From NCBI GenBank assembly GCA_030015575.1, contig CM057338.1:831784353-831848352 (forward strand): a DNA stretch of 64,000 bases, written 5' to 3'. Under the pieces are notes generated by a model. The model saw only the letters and a list, made by a program, of their open reading frames with translations, did not search any database and was not told the DNA's origin. Origin of the DNA: Agapanthus africanus (taxonomy: Eukaryota; Streptophyta; Magnoliopsida; Asparagales; Amaryllidaceae). Made by a program: the position numbers and the translations under genes. Positions 30,276 to 42,428 of this stretch are shown piece by piece (position 1 is the stretch's first letter; every line of letters starts with the position of its first letter).

Positions 30276-31849
30276 TGTTGGGGTCAAAATTTGCACCCCG
30301 GTTGACCAAGTCAAAGTCAAGGTCAACCCCAAGTAAGCGGGCCCAAGTCCAAGCTGGTAGGCCCATGCCCAAGTCGAGCTCGAACATAAAGCGGCCCTCC
30401 TCCCCGTGCCTAAATAAAAATTTTTGTCATAAATAATTTTTGGTGTATTTCTTTTTTTTATTTCTATAAATAAATGTAAGGAAAATGGGCATAAAACCAA
30501 TTTTTTGTAAAACTCATGGCTTATGTACAAAAATAAATAGCACATGAGATATGGGATGGGCAAAATACTATTTTGTTAAACCCAAGGGGCTATATGTAAA
30601 GTGTATAGCTTATAAAGGCAAAAATAATGAAAATATCTGAAGATCTTTTTCTCTCTCTAAAAAAAATTAAGGTCTGTGTCTCCTTCTCCTTCCTCAAGGT
30701 TCTAAACCTTCTTCTTTTTTTTTCCAATAAAATCAAGAGTTTTACTCTTCCTTTTCCAAAACTAAATAGTTTATCACCACAAAACCCACAAAGGGGAGCT
30801 TGGATCTTCCATCAGATCTTAAGGAGAGATATTTAAAATCTCATCCCTTTTGTTATCCAAGAGGTGGCCAACAAAGGAGGAAGAAGGAGACCCGTCTCCA
30901 AAGACTCCACTTTGGGGAAGATCCAAGACTCAAAGGGAGAAGCCCCTTCATCAGCTTCAAAAATATCTTAGGAGTTTAACTCCTCATACACACACATACA
31001 CACAAAAAAAAAATAATAAGTATTTATTTCTGGGAGTACAACTCCCAGTGCAGAGACCAAGTCCCTTTTGCCGTCCAGCGCCTGAGCGCCCACGTGCTTG
31101 GCACGTGAGGCGCTAGCGCCCAAAACGCTCTGAGCGCGAGTGCCCACGTGCTTGGCATGTGAGGCGCTAGCGCTCAAAGCGTGAGCACCCAAAGCGCGAG
31201 CGCCCGAACGCCCGTGTGTCTGGCATGTGAGGCGCTAGCGCCCAAAGCGCGAGCGCCTGAGCGCCCACATGCCTGGCACACGAGGCGCTAGCGCCCAAAG
31301 TGCTAGCGCCTTGTCGCCCAAAGCGCCAGCGCCCAAGGCAATAGCGCCAGCGCCCAAGAGCCAGCATGCTGCGCACGTGAGGCGCTGGCGCTTTCTCCCA
31401 CGCATCCTTTGGATGCCCTTTCCCTTTTATACACACATACACACACACACATACTCTACAACACTTTCCCCCGTTAGAAAAAAATTTTAACAGGGCGCTG
31501 CCCCGCACCCCGTAAGGGGGCTGCTGGCCCCTTTGACCCCCAGCCCGCTATTCGGGTAGTGGGACCCCCGTAAAAACTCTGCGGGGCCCCCGATATATCC
31601 AAAACCCTTTCAAAACACAACACACATATACTGCACATTGAGTTCGCATGACCTGTTTGACCCGTTAATCGGAGGTTCTCTCGCTCCAAAGGCGAGGGGT
31701 AATTAATGGCAGCTTAGTCCGCGGCTGCCGGAGATTCGGATTCCTACAATCAATAAACCCCAGCCTACCCTAGACAGGGGGAATCTGTAATGCACCTGAC
31801 AAGCGTGCGCGTATTCCCATTTCAATGGGGTGACGAAAAACACCATACA
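30276..31849 (+). mobile_element. Family D solo LTR (1574 bp)
   Basis: Begins TGTTGGGGTCAAAATTT and ends CACCATACA, with the perfect 5-bp duplication ATAAC on both sides (30271-30275 and 31850-31854). No internal region is present. A solo LTR of this kind is what unequal recombination between two LTRs leaves behind. Related LTRs are at 24162-24822 and 63251-64000. It includes a GC-rich hairpin array at 31080-31400, a CA-repeat at about 31430-31450, and a C-rich stretch at 31495-31590. Confidence 0.92.
31080..31400. repeat. GC-rich palindromic array in the D solo LTR
   Basis: Four units start at about 31091, 31145, 31213 and 31266. Each has a CACGTG-CTTGG-CACGTG-type hairpin followed by the palindrome GGCGCTAGCGCC. 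More GCGCC/GGCGC inverted pairs continue to 31400. In units 3 and 4 the first hairpin changes (for example CACATG and CACACG) and only partly keeps its pairing. Confidence 0.85.
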
Positions 31850-31854
31850 ATAAC

Positions 31855-32189
31855 GCACCAACAACTTAAGTGATATGACATGGAGAAATGTGCTGATAAT
31901 AATGAATATAATAAGTCTAACGTTTGACTGTGGTAATTTGAACTGCTCCACTCGTCAGAGTACTGAGTGGAAGTAGGTCTTCTATTTGGAGTAGAAAAGT
32001 TTATGGAAATAAATCATGTGTCGAGAACATATGAGTCAATTCTGTATCGGGGATGCAGATAGCTATCCACAAATTATCTTCCCGTCAGTTACAGTTTCAG
32101 TTTCGGCTTAGAATATTTGGATAGTTTAATGGGAGAATCTGTCTTATGAGTTCCTTATGGTTTTGAGGATGCACCCTTTTATAAATGTC
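31855..32189 (+). other. Element F, unreadable internal segment
   Basis: About 330 bp after the solo LTR. It is presumably decayed copia protease or gag-pre-integrase sequence, but no motif could be read. Confidence 0.4.
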
Positions 32190-32830
32190 ATGAGTGGTAT
32201 GGTAGATTAGGTCAATAGATAGATGGGATGACTTAACCACCTGAGATGGATGAGTTGGCATTTGAGCCAAAGTCAAACCATCTATTTGTGAGAGTTGCCT
32301 TGGAGGCAAAACTACCAAAGGAAAACCATTTAGATATCTGTTGTAGATAATTCACTCCGATAAATATGGTCCAACAAACATGAAGACACGTAATAGAGTT
32401 TACTAACTCAACATCTTCATTAATAATTACTCGATAGACTACTGATCTCACACGGAACTGAAGCGTTGATTTGTATCAAGCACTGTGTCAGTAAAGTGTA
32501 GAGCCAGCTCACGCAAATAGGGTTGTGCGTGTTTCTTTCGGAGCAGTTTTGGGAACTGTAAGCAAGCAATGGGTATTTATTTTAGCAGTTTAGGGAACTG
32601 AATGAAGAAAAATGAGTCGCAGACAACTGATGATACTGCATACTCTGCAACAAAATGGTGTTGTAGAGAGGAGAATTAAGAAACCGCTCGATTCGATAAA
32701 GAACATGATGTCAAAGGCCAATCTTATATATTGTTTGGGAGATTCACTGTTGACAGTGTCTTATATTCTTTATCATGTGTTTTCAAAGTCAGTACAGTCA
32801 AACACCCTATAAGTAGTGGATGAACGAGAG
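32190..32830 (+). pseudogene. Element F copia gag-pre-integrase and integrase remnant
   Basis: Plus-strand reading in one changing frame shows WHGRLGQ, then FEPKSNHLFV and a degraded zinc region, a faint SDxxGP-like segment, and the clear C-terminal part HTLQQNGVVERR followed by MMSKANL. The glutamate of the copia integrase triad (NGVVERR) is visible; the two aspartates are not. Frequent stops and shifts show it is inactive. Confidence 0.75.
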
Positions 32831-33229
32831 ACCTGAGAGGTCACTTGTGTCCATGAGTTTGTGATAGGATTGCGATTAACATTTGATCGTGCGACGTTGA
32901 TTTCATCAAGGAGGAAACAACGAATGATTTCCTCAGGGAGGAATTTGCGTAAAAGGCATAAATAGGTCAGGATTTGGGATTTTACAAGATTGAGGGGTCT
33001 CCTAGTTGGTTAGCTGTGCAGAAGGAATTAGTTTCTTCGGCGGCTGGCAAGAGTGGGGAGTGATATTTCCGTTAATGGATCGAGGCCAATCACGGATCTT
33101 CAAGGGACTTGTAGATAGTGTTATGGATTGACACCCCGACGATATTTGATATCGAAGGGGAGAAGTTTATGGTAAATCCGCATTGGTTGCGGAACCCAAG
33201 TCATTTGAGGACGCTATTTCTGGGCTTAT
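32831..33229 (+). other. Element F, decayed linker between integrase and reverse transcriptase
   Basis: About 400 bp matching the expected variable region of copia pol in position only. No domain could be read. Confidence 0.45.
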
Positions 33230-33905
33230 TGTGAAGGAGTGAATAATGACAATGAAAGAGGTGCAAGAGTCAACATTATAGGATCAAGTCTGGGATTTGG
33301 TCAATTATCTTATCGGCCGCAAAATTGTTGATAAAAACTGGGTTTTTCGAAGTCTTGTGAATGTATGATGATACTATAGAGATATACAAGGTATGTTTGT
33401 TGGAGAAGGGATTCATCTAGTGTAAGTGGACAACAAATAGACACTTTTCACCCGGGGTGGTGATTGTGTCTATTTCACCCTTTTTAACAAATCGTTACAC
33501 ATAAAGATCTTGAGCTAGTTTTGGGGACTTAGATCGTATTGTCGATGGAGATTTATACAAGGAGATCTGGGAGTTTTTCCTCCGTGTTTCAATGCTAAGG
33601 AGACTCGAATTGACTCAGAGAGTCCATTTATGCCTTGAAACACTTATCCAAGCAGTTGTTAGTTCGGTGTCATCAAACTGTATTGGATATAGACTGACGC
33701 TGATTGAATGCGACAACTGTAAGTTCAGAAATTTTGTTGTGAACGATATTGTTGTTACCAAAAGTTACTTGGAGACAATTAATGCCACTTTGAGTGGCCG
33801 TTCTCACTATAGAGAACACGTAAGATGTTGAGTTTGTGCTTGGGAATTGGATGAGTAGCCATTTCAAGAGCTTCTTATGTTTGTGTTTGGAGACTAACAC
33901 GAGGT
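33230..33905 (+). pseudogene. Element F copia reverse transcriptase remnant
   Basis: Successive frames show TMKEVQES, QVWDLVN, VDKNWVF, then a SPGVVIVSI segment (for the usual FSPVVMIVSIR), IVDGDLYKEIW, and a catalytic loop degraded to VVNDIVV where YVDD is expected. LETINATLS and NWMSSHFK follow. Many frame changes are needed, so this is an old pseudogene. Confidence 0.75.
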
Positions 33906-34129
33906 ATGTCTCAAAACAGTTCAGCCTGCACAACCACTCTAATTTATTACTTCAGTCACTAATGGACATACTTTTAGCCTTGATCATTGCTATAAGACCC
34001 TTGACGAAGAAAGATAGGTTTTGTAGGTTCCATTTTATATAGTCAATAGTCAAATGTATGCATAGTGTGTATTTGACCAGACATATAACTCTTACAGATT
34101 GGACTTAATATTAGAGTCTTCGTGTTAGG

Positions 34130-34583
34130 ATGAAGTGACGAGGATTTTCAGATATTTATGTGGGACAGCCCATTATACTTGTGCTATAAGGAATCATGCT
34201 TGCAGTTATGTGGACATACAAATATCGACTGGGCCGGCAATCTGGGTATGCGTACATCCACATCCGTACGTGCTTTTTTGCATAATGGCAGGTTCATCAC
34301 TCGGAGTAGCAAGAAGCAGGTTATGTAGCTTTTTCACCATGATGGTGGAATATGCGGCTAGCTCAGTAGCGCTAAAGAGGCTACTAGGCTAAGGTAATTA
34401 TTCAGGATTCTGCGCGTGATTCCTCACACAAGAGAAGCAGGGTTTCTCTTTATTGTGAGATCATGTCAACAATAGCATACTCAAATAATCCTATATATAT
34501 GGAAAGTTTAAGCACTTACAGATCTAACAACACTTCATCAAGGAGTAAGTGGTATGAGAAGGTGGTCTAAGTTATAGGGATTT
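34130..34583 (+). pseudogene. Element F copia RNase H remnant, cut by element G
   Basis: TRIFRYLCGTAHYT opens the domain. A shifted frame gives the GNLGMRTSTS segment (for GDLDERKSTSG), then FFTMMVEYAASSVA and a YCEIMSTIAYS segment corresponding to YCDNxSAI. It ends at the left edge of G. The missing C-terminal part could not be recovered on the far side of G. Confidence 0.8.
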
Positions 34584-34913
34584 TGTCATGCCCCGCTTCC
34601 CAACATACGGAATACGAGAGGTGACAAGGCCAGCCATGCTCCTACGGTCAAGGAAATATCCCGCCGTAGTCATATTTCGGCTTCTAGCATTACGTGGTAA
34701 TCAGTAATCAATGCACAGGTAATGAGAAATGCAGTCACTAAATACTACCAAAATAGATACAAAACTAACCAGATGGAAATCAAGGAAAAGACAGCGCTGA
34801 CGTGGCTGATCTAGATGTCCGCGATATCCTCGAGATACGACCGATCTTGATCCGAGCTAAGTCCACTTCTCACTCTGAGCATGCATACTCAAGTCGTTAG
34901 AGCGACACAATAG

Positions 34914-34969
<56 letters not shown>

Positions 34970-37900
34970 ATGCAATAATGGCGAACATGAAGCAGTAAAT
35001 ATAGAACGATGACGTGCATGAAATAATCGGTACAGGTAAATAGTATAGCAGGTATATCGAATCAGTAATCAATGCATGTCCATGTTACTAAACCTATCAG
35101 TCTCTAAGTCTCAATGTCCAGGTCACTAAATCTATCGTCAGTCCATGTGTGAGCGTCAACCACCGCAGGAGTATCCCTAACCCAAGGGTAGGCCCCAGGG
35201 GCAAGTGAACACGGGCCTGAATCTCGCTCGCTAATAATCAGTAATATCACCCATATGACTCCCAGAATCGCTGTATATGCCGTCAGTGGAACTCCCGAGA
35301 TTCCGTTGATCGAACTCACACTCAAACTACCCCACACCCACGGTCTACATCAAACACCGACCATGAACCCAAATACTAGTTGCTCTATGCCAAGTCTACA
35401 CGAGAACCGGAGACAGGATCTCCAACAGGCATGTATTGACCGGTATCCAAGATAAATAGGCAGTGTTTGACGTCTTACCTATGACACTTATATAAGTTCT
35501 TCCATAACCGTTCTCTACCAGTTATAGTTACACTTACATATGCCCCATAGGCCTCAACAATGCAATAATTAACTGGTTCCGCTGATTGTGTACAAGTACG
35601 TGTCACTTTCACTATTCAATCACGCTTATACACTAACGTACTTTCCATAATCCAATCACTAATATTTATCATTGGGTAATATAACACGTTCACTATATCA
35701 ATATTTTATAACCACTATTCAAATGCGAATATACCCGCTATATGATATGATGATAATGCAATTAATTATAATACGAATAAAATATAGCAGCCAGTATCAT
35801 ACCATTTGCAAAATGTATTATAAATCACACATGTAGAATTAAGAAAAAAATTATAAAAGGGGTAAGCAATATGTTTAATTATCTGTCCATCAAAATTGGT
35901 TTCGCGTCAATCGGATTTCAGGTTTGCTAGTTATGGTCATTTCATATTAAGTGTTTACTGCTGGAAATCCAATTTCTGAACTGTAAGTCCGTTTCGAAAC
36001 ACGTTTTACTCCCAGTTGGGAGCATAATTAGGCGACACTATAGTTAGATATATTTAGTTTTAACAGTTAGGTTTCCAACGTATCAGACGGATCAATAATA
36101 TCCACTGTATTCTGGGAGTTATGCAATGTTTAATGTCGGGATATGCGTTATGTTCTTGCTTGGGACTGTAGTATATACCGATAGTTTAAAATATGATTAA
36201 AATAGCAAACGATGATAAAAATGAATGAAACCACTTTCAATGTTTATCTAAAAGATTTATCTTCACCATGGTATAGGGTTACGCATAATATAATTTTCAC
36301 ACAGAGATATAAAAGAATATCTAATCAAGTCTTGGCAAGCAGTGCTGCTCTGGACTGCAGTACAGAGCCGCACTCCCGAATAGTTTCTGTCCCCGTTATG
36401 AAATAGAAATAAATTTAAATTATATGGGATTCTAGGTTGTCGAGCCGGCTTCGATACAAGCCCTCGAACACAGTATTCCGGTGTGTATCCAAATTATTAT
36501 GATTTTCAAAAGTTAAGCGTACGGGAAATTTCAGATTTGGCAGATCTAAATGGGGATGACATTTCACTGTGTCAGGGTCCGTATTTTCGACCCAACTCTT
36601 TACATAGTATTCATTATCACTAAGGTAATCATTTACATCTAAGTTACACCATATTAGATTTTGTTTTCACATTGAACTCTTGACTGGTGTATACAAGTGA
36701 CAATCTAACCCGATTAATTCATGAGAAATCTAAATTATATTCATACGATCAATAACCCAAGGTGGGTCCGATCCAATATGACCAAACACGATGACTTGAG
36801 GTATATGTGTTCAATTAAACTTATCACTATAACGGAATTGATATATATACGCATGATAACACACGCACGTATATACCTCTAATTATGTAGCAAATCGATA
36901 TAATTTATATAAATTATAGTAGCATGATTTGCAAGTGAACGGGGTTTCCACTTGCCTCGGTCGCTTGATATGGAAGCGACACGGAAGCGGAGATCGCTGC
37001 GACATGCGAGACGGCTACGAATGTTACGGAATTGGCCACGGTACGACGTGAAGCTCGAGCGCGAAACGGCTACGGCGGATGTGTGCGGTGTTGCGATGGT
37101 GACTGTGTTGGCGATCGTGACAGCTACAGAGACCGAGGCCACAGCTTGGATGGCGACAGAGGTGACGGGAACAGCGGCTATGGCGACTGCAACCAGGTGT
37201 TTGATGAAATGACAGCTGTTTGGAGAAGATGGGATGAGGCTCGACGGCTGGATGGGGTTCGAAGTGCTTGGAGCTCAGAGAAGGCGACGAGGGGGTGACG
37301 TCGTGAGGGTCGGATCTCCGGCGAGGTCTTGCGACGAGAGGGTGCAGGCAATGGGTTCTCGGGCGCGGCTCTGTGCAGCGAGGAGGCTCTGGATATGAGG
37401 AGTAGGAAGTGAGGAGACGAGGTCGAGGAGGAGAGGTCGAGGATCGGGGTGCAGCAACGTGGTGAGGAGCTCGACGGCGACGAGCTCCGGTGAAGAGGTG
37501 CAGGCGATGGTGAGGGCTGTTGGGTTTGAGGTCACAAGGGAGGTTGCATGGGAGAGGTGGTGGTTGCGGTGTCGGAGAGGAGGCGAGGTCGGGGATGGAG
37601 GTGACGACGGCGACGAGGTGAAGGTGGAGGGTTCGTCACGGGTGCGGTTGCAGGGTGCTCGGGGTGATGGTGGTCGCGGAGTTGGGAGGAGGAGGTGATG
37701 GTGACGAGAGCGAGGTGGGGCCGATAGGGATGGTTGGCGGTGATGGCGACGAGCGCGAGGCAGGGCGAGGGCTACGCGAGGTGAGAACAAAAAGGAGATG
37801 AAGGAGGAGAGAGAGAGAGATAGCGGGATTGAGAGAGAGAGAGGAGAGAGAGACGTTTAAGAGAGAGGATTTGACGGGAGAGGATCTCGGGGAGTTGGCG

Positions 37901-38266
37901 AGTGGGGTGGCATCGACGAGGGCTGAGTCGTGGGAGCGGGTGCGGGTCATGGGGGAAGTGGGCGCAATCGCTGGGGAAGTGGGGGAAACGAGCGGGAAAA
38001 ATGAAGAGAAGAGAAGATGAAGGGGGTGTAACGGGTCGGGTTCGAGGTAGGAAAGAAAAGAAAAGAAGAGTTTGGTTGGGCTGGGGGTGTGGTGTTCGTA
38101 GACTTGGCTAGGGAACGGGCCATGGAGAAAAATATGATTTGGGTAAAATAGAATTAGGGTATTAAGAAATTTATAGCTAGGGTTAAGAAAATAAGTCATT
38201 TAAATTAATTAGAATTTTTTTTGTTTTGAAATACGGAAATTATTTAAAAAGGAACTAGGTATTACA
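34584..38266 (-). repeat. 3' LTR of element G (about 3.7 kb)
   Basis: The ends are TGTCATGCCCCGC and AGGTATTACA on the plus strand. Its terminal GGGAAGCGGG motif is shared with solo LTR H. It includes an AT microsatellite at 34916-34966 and a GC-rich island at 36950-38110. Frames in the island are artefacts of low-complexity CT/GA-rich sequence. Confidence 0.78.
36950..38110 (-). other. GC-rich, strand-biased island in the G LTR
   Basis: About 1.2 kb of purine-rich plus strand (CT-rich on the element strand) with GGCGACG and GAGGTC repeats, in an otherwise AT-rich LTR. In the related LTRs H (45060-45360) and I (near 51900 and 59750) a much shorter CT-rich, CCGGCGA-bearing stretch is found. 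The island is probably an expanded transcribed leader. Several long proline/serine-rich frames cross it on the minus strand, but none has a domain. Confidence 0.6.
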
Positions 38267-38300
38267 CCATACCCCACTTATATAAAATTTCGTTCTCGAA
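38267..38300 (-). other. Polypurine tract of element G
   Basis: The minus strand reads GAGAACGAAATTTTATAT, then AAGTGGGGTATGG up to the LTR start. This matches the conserved context seen at Tekay-type 3' LTRs and identifies 34584-38266 as the 3' LTR. Confidence 0.75.
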
Positions 38301-39166
38301 ATTCAAAATACAATAAGTTATAGAATGCAATGCGACAACAACAAAATCAAGTATTATATAGTGATAAAAGAAACTAGATGAAAATCAATTATCTATATAT
38401 ATAAACAGCTAAAGGAATAGTCATAGCTAATCACAATGCATAACCTTTTATAGTAATAACTATATATATGACACAAAAACAAATAGAGCAACAATAATAA
38501 ACAATAATGAAGGATTGGTTGATAAGTTTTAAGCTCCGAAACTACATTAGTAAGACTACAAATCATGTAATTACAAAATAGCTTAAGAACACTAATACGG
38601 AAAAATATAAGAGTAAATAGAACAAAATAGTATATGCGATATAATTTCGCACCATCGAAAATGTGAAGAATAGGGGAACATTACAATGAGTAAAACAAAA
38701 GTAGTTAATAATACGAAGTTTTGATAGAACACAAAAATATAGGAAACTAAATTTCGGATAACGAACATTACTGAATGTAATTATAGAATAAGAAATAGCA
38801 CTAATAATATATAGGGACTGACCAGGGTATGGATTACAGTAGAGTATAGCCTAATCAAAAGAAGTCGGAGTGCGGTGCTTTAATTCGAATGTTGAAAAGA
38901 CTGGGGTCAGGTTACTACAAGGTGCAAGGATGAAGAGTAATGAATCTCAGGAGGGAATGAAATTATTAGGGAGGGGAAACAGTCAATGTATCATGCAGAT
39001 CAATACTCAAAGGATTTGCGTACTCAGAAACTTTATTATTATATTTTTTTTCCAGAAAAATTTTAAACAAAGCATACTCGAAAGATAAGAGTGGCCATAA
39101 GCTATACATAGATTTATTTGGCCAGAAGAAACAAAGATAAGTCGCGTCGGTCGCGATTATAGAAGT
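38301..39166. other. Element G internal region, no gene seen
   Basis: About 870 bp of A-rich plus strand without a credible frame. Confidence 0.55.
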
Positions 39167-39778
39167 TCAACAGGTTACGGTAAGCTCTCGCGCTAAGATA
39201 GGGATGTCCATTTCCATAGCGCCTCGCAGGGATTGCCACTGGAGGTTTTTCCGCCTCGAATTCCTCCTCACTCGACATTTCATCCTCCGACTCTTCCTCG
39301 GCTGGGGCCTCGTTTTCGGTTCTTCCCCCACGGGGTTTTCTTCTCTTGGTCCTTCTTCCTCGGTTAGAGCTTCTTCATCGGGGTCTTCTTCCACGTGATT
39401 CACCTCTTCTGGATTTTCTTCCACTGGATTCTCTTCTACTGGGTTTTTTTTTCCACTGGGTCCTCTTCAGGATCTTCCTCTTTTGGGTTTTCTTCTACTG
39501 GGTCCTCCTCAGGATCTTCCTCTTCTGAATTTTCTTCTACTGGGTTTTCCTCAGGATCTTCCTCTATAGGGTCCTCTTCTTCCTCGTCAGAGTCATTGAT
39601 CATGTCGACTTCTGGAGCTGCGACCTCGACTCCCTCGTCCTCGGAATCGTTGTTGCCGAAAATAACCTATGGGCCATCGACCTCGTCATCTGAACCCACC
39701 AGCATGCAGTCCAAGGAAACGCAGGACCGAATGTCCTCATCGAGAGGCGGTGCTGCTCCAGGATTGGCCATGGCGTGA
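39167..39778 (-). pseudogene. Acidic Glu/Asp-Pro repeat protein of element G, frameshifted
   Basis: Starts MANPGAAPPLDEDIRSC at 39778 on the minus strand. It has one in-frame stop after DEVDGP, then a run of EEDPEEDPVEEN-type repeats, and a frameshift within an A9 tract near 39449. The second frame carries on with more acidic repeats and ends ARELTVTC at 39167. Allowing the shift, it would be about 200 residues with a basic C-terminal patch (RKSRRMKCRVRRNSRRK). Acidic low-complexity frames of this kind occur in non-autonomous plant LTR elements; the function is unknown. Confidence 0.6.
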
Positions 39779-40164
39779 AAAGAGAGAGTCATGATTAGAT
39801 AGTGGAACACACAAAGAAAATAACTAAAGATGTGGAGTACATGGAAAATATACGGCAGGAAAGGACTAAAAAATCAAAATTTTGAATAATGATGCAGTAA
39901 GCAGTATAAGGAAATGAGTGGTAAGGGAACGATACATAAATCACAACTCTCATTTTTTTCCATTTAAACCAAGGGGTTCAACAAAAATACAAAGTTTATA
40001 CGGAAAGAAACAATTACTAAATAAAATAACTGGGTTTTTATTGAAAGCAAGAAGGGTGATAATTCTGCGTTGATATCTAGACCGCTGCGGTCTCGTCAAG
40101 CGAGTTGAATCCTGCGCTGGTTCCGTACTATCCTCGAAGCTCGAACTATGAAACAACCAAGTTA

Positions 40165-40698
40165 CTCAGTAGAAGTGGAGAGCGTGGACGAATCTCCTCC
40201 TTGTAGCACTTTCCTTCGAAGGCAACCATTGATAAGATGCTCGTTGGATCCACAAATCAGGCACTACCCTTTAGCCATGTGACCGTCTCTCTGAAAGTGT
40301 TCTGGTCTCTTGCAATAACCTCAACGTTGGGTTCTCCGCTGCTTCTGTCGCTGAGAAACAAATGTGTGCTTCATCTGCACACCACCTCTTCGTTTAATAG
40401 GGATTACCCTCCGATTGGGGCCTCCCGCTGGTGCTTGAGTCATTTGCTTTCTTAGTCCTTCAACTAAGAAATCGTTTGTTTGCTCCTGGGCTTCCATCAA
40501 GCCTTGCAGTACACCCAAAATCTCGACTGCCTGACTCTGGGGAGTAGATTTGGAAGAAGAGTCGTTGGAAGCCATGGTCCTGAAACAATAAATTTTAGGA
40601 CGACATAAGGTACAAGATATAAGAATCAGAATAAGATATAGAATGGACAACGAAACAAGAATATATGGTGAGGTGAAACTCAAACGAGTGGAGATCAA
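40165..40698 (-). pseudogene. Gag-like remnant with zinc knuckles, element G
   Basis: A minus-strand frame from about 40575 encodes MASNDSSSKSTPQSQAVEIL and a short helical region (LMEAQEQTNDFLVEGLRKQM), then a basic stretch ending RQKQRR. In a shifted frame just downstream, two knuckle-like segments follow: CKRPEHFQRDGHMAKG (degenerate, ending at a stop) and CLICGSNEHLINGC (C-x2-C-x4-H-x4-C, complete). It is a truncated gag in which the capsid domain is missing or unrecognisable. Confidence 0.6.
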
Positions 40699-40933
40699 AT
40701 GTAGAACTCCAAGTCACTCAAGTAGAGTACTACCTTGTAACTATGCTGTAGTTCACAGTTACAATCACATAACTCTACCAAGTCACCCAAAACTCTAGCG
40801 GACGGAGTCAAAATGTCACTTGACAAACTGTAGAGTTCTAGTCAAGGATAACAAGTTTACAACCTGGACCAAATGGGCGACTTAAAATGTCAAGCCCTAA
40901 CCGGAAACTGTAATCCCAATCTAAACCAAACCT

Positions 40934-40945
40934 GGCTCTGATACT
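40934..40945 (-). other. Degenerate primer-binding site of element G
   Basis: The plus strand reads GGCTCTGATACTA, the complement of TGGTATCAGAGCC with one change. It lies 22 bp from the start of the mini-LTR, farther than usual, which fits a rearranged 5' end. Confidence 0.6.
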
Positions 40946-40967
40946 ATCAAACCAAGCGACTTAAAAC

Positions 40968-41027
40968 TGTAATGCCCATGCTTATCTGGTATAAATGGGT
41001 ATACCAGATAATACCTGGGGTATTACA
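40968..41027. repeat. 60-bp palindromic remnant at the 5' end of element G
   Basis: TGTAATGCCCATGCTTATCT at one end and a GATAATACC...GGTATTACA end at the other form a near-perfect hairpin: CTTATCTGGTATA pairs with TATACCAGATAA around AATGGG. The outer bases match both ends of the G LTR (TGTCATGCCCCGCTT and AGGTATTACA). It looks like a 5' LTR reduced to its two termini, though an unrelated fold-back insertion is possible. Confidence 0.6.
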
Positions 41028-42428
41028 GTTTTCTTTCAGGTCAGACGATCGGGGATCCGATGACGAAGGAAATGGCCGAGTGACGCTATGTGTGTTTGGG
41101 TTTCGTCCAAGGTGACGTATTGTATTTCAGATAGTTTGATAGAACTTACTCTTATGTTTGGTATTATTATGGATGGCGAATTTTTGTATAGATGCATATT
41201 TAGAGATTGATTGTATGTTGCTTTCTTTCTTTCTTTATGATCTGGGATGGACATGTCTATATTTTTGTTTGACTATTTTAGGCATGGAGTACAAGTGTAC
41301 ATGGTACATGAAATGTATGGGATACACGATGTGTGTAGGACAAATATTTAACAAAGATACGTCAGCAGGTAGGAACTCTCTCTTACACGAGAGATCCCAT
41401 TTATGTTAGGGAAGCATATGAAGGTGAGACTAAGTGCTAGACATCATTTGCTCGGAGCAGTGGCTGTATTGTTATATATTGGGTATGGCGATAGTGGGAG
41501 CACTTAAAAGAGCCGTCCTGACCGGATCAGAATGAGCTTGTCATGTGCTATAGGCCGAGCGACCGAAATAGTTATCCTATGGTCACTTTACCTATTTACA
41601 TATAACCGAACTAGGGGCCTGACTCGTCGTACGGGGTGCGAGCTTGCCGGAAGATTCCAGGCATATCGCATGGAGATATAGCCAGGAAAGTCAATCACAA
41701 GATGATTGGACTTGGGTCCATACAGTATAACCTTAGTGACGTATGCTCTCAGGGAGAGAATTTTATACCATAACACGTTGCCATACGACGTTCGCTTGGA
41801 TCGTTCATATAAGGAGGTAAAGGGATGGATCCCATTTCTCTCACCGTGTGAGCACTTATGACGACCTCCTTCATGGAAGGACGGGAAGTCTATATACCCT
41901 TAGCGACATTGGGCTTTTTGGGTAGGCATGTTATGAGCGTCTGCTAATTTGGCTGCTATTTCTTGCTGTGATGACAATATACTGCACATACAGGACGGTG
42001 TCAGGAAAGCGATTGGAATGTTTCTTGATTGCATTGCAAGTGCAACTCTTATTGACGCCATGGTAGCGAGGTTTAAGAGTGTGATGAATCGAGAGACATA
42101 CATAGGTGTTCAAGTACACTTTCGAGAGAGATTGAAAGTACTTGAGCAGACATATCTGATCGGATCTGGGGTATAAGATTTCGCAAACCTAACATATATT
42201 TAGCTTATGTTGTTTTTTCTTTTAGAGAGATCCTTATATCGATCCTAACGGATCTGAATGCAAGGCTACCCACTTGTAGATTCTCAACAGTCCACGCCAT
42301 ACCAACATAACATGTATGGGTAAGAATAAGAAAGAGAAGGAGGAGAGTCTCGGGGAGTCAATTGATTCAGGGAATCAATGGTTCAGGAAGCCCGCTCAGA
42401 GAGCTATGGACGACACTCACTCGAATGT
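41028..42428. other. Element F 3' region after G, no gene seen
   Basis: About 1.4 kb between G and the F polypurine tract. It should hold the end of RNase H and the 3' untranslated region. Only short frames are present and no RNase H motif could be read. Confidence 0.5.

Larger units (their letters stand above)
34584..41027 (-). mobile_element. Element G: large non-autonomous chromovirus-like retrotransposon
   Basis: Minus-strand element inserted in the RNase H region of F. The 3' LTR is 34584-38266 (TGTAATACC...GGGGCATGACA on the minus strand). It is preceded by a polypurine tract and the GAGAACGAAATTTT-type sequence common next to Tekay/Del 3' LTRs. The internal region has only gag-like remnants and no pol. 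A primer-site complement lies at 40934-40945. The outer end is a 60-bp sequence (40968-41027) that keeps both LTR termini. The candidate duplication is GATTT (34579-34583) versus GTTTT (41028-41032), one mismatch. Confidence 0.72.

Noticed and set aside
37275..38199. Long Pro/Ser-rich minus-strand frames in the G LTR
   Set aside because: They come from strand-biased GA/CT-rich sequence inside an LTR. Overlapping frames on both strands are open, and none has a domain.
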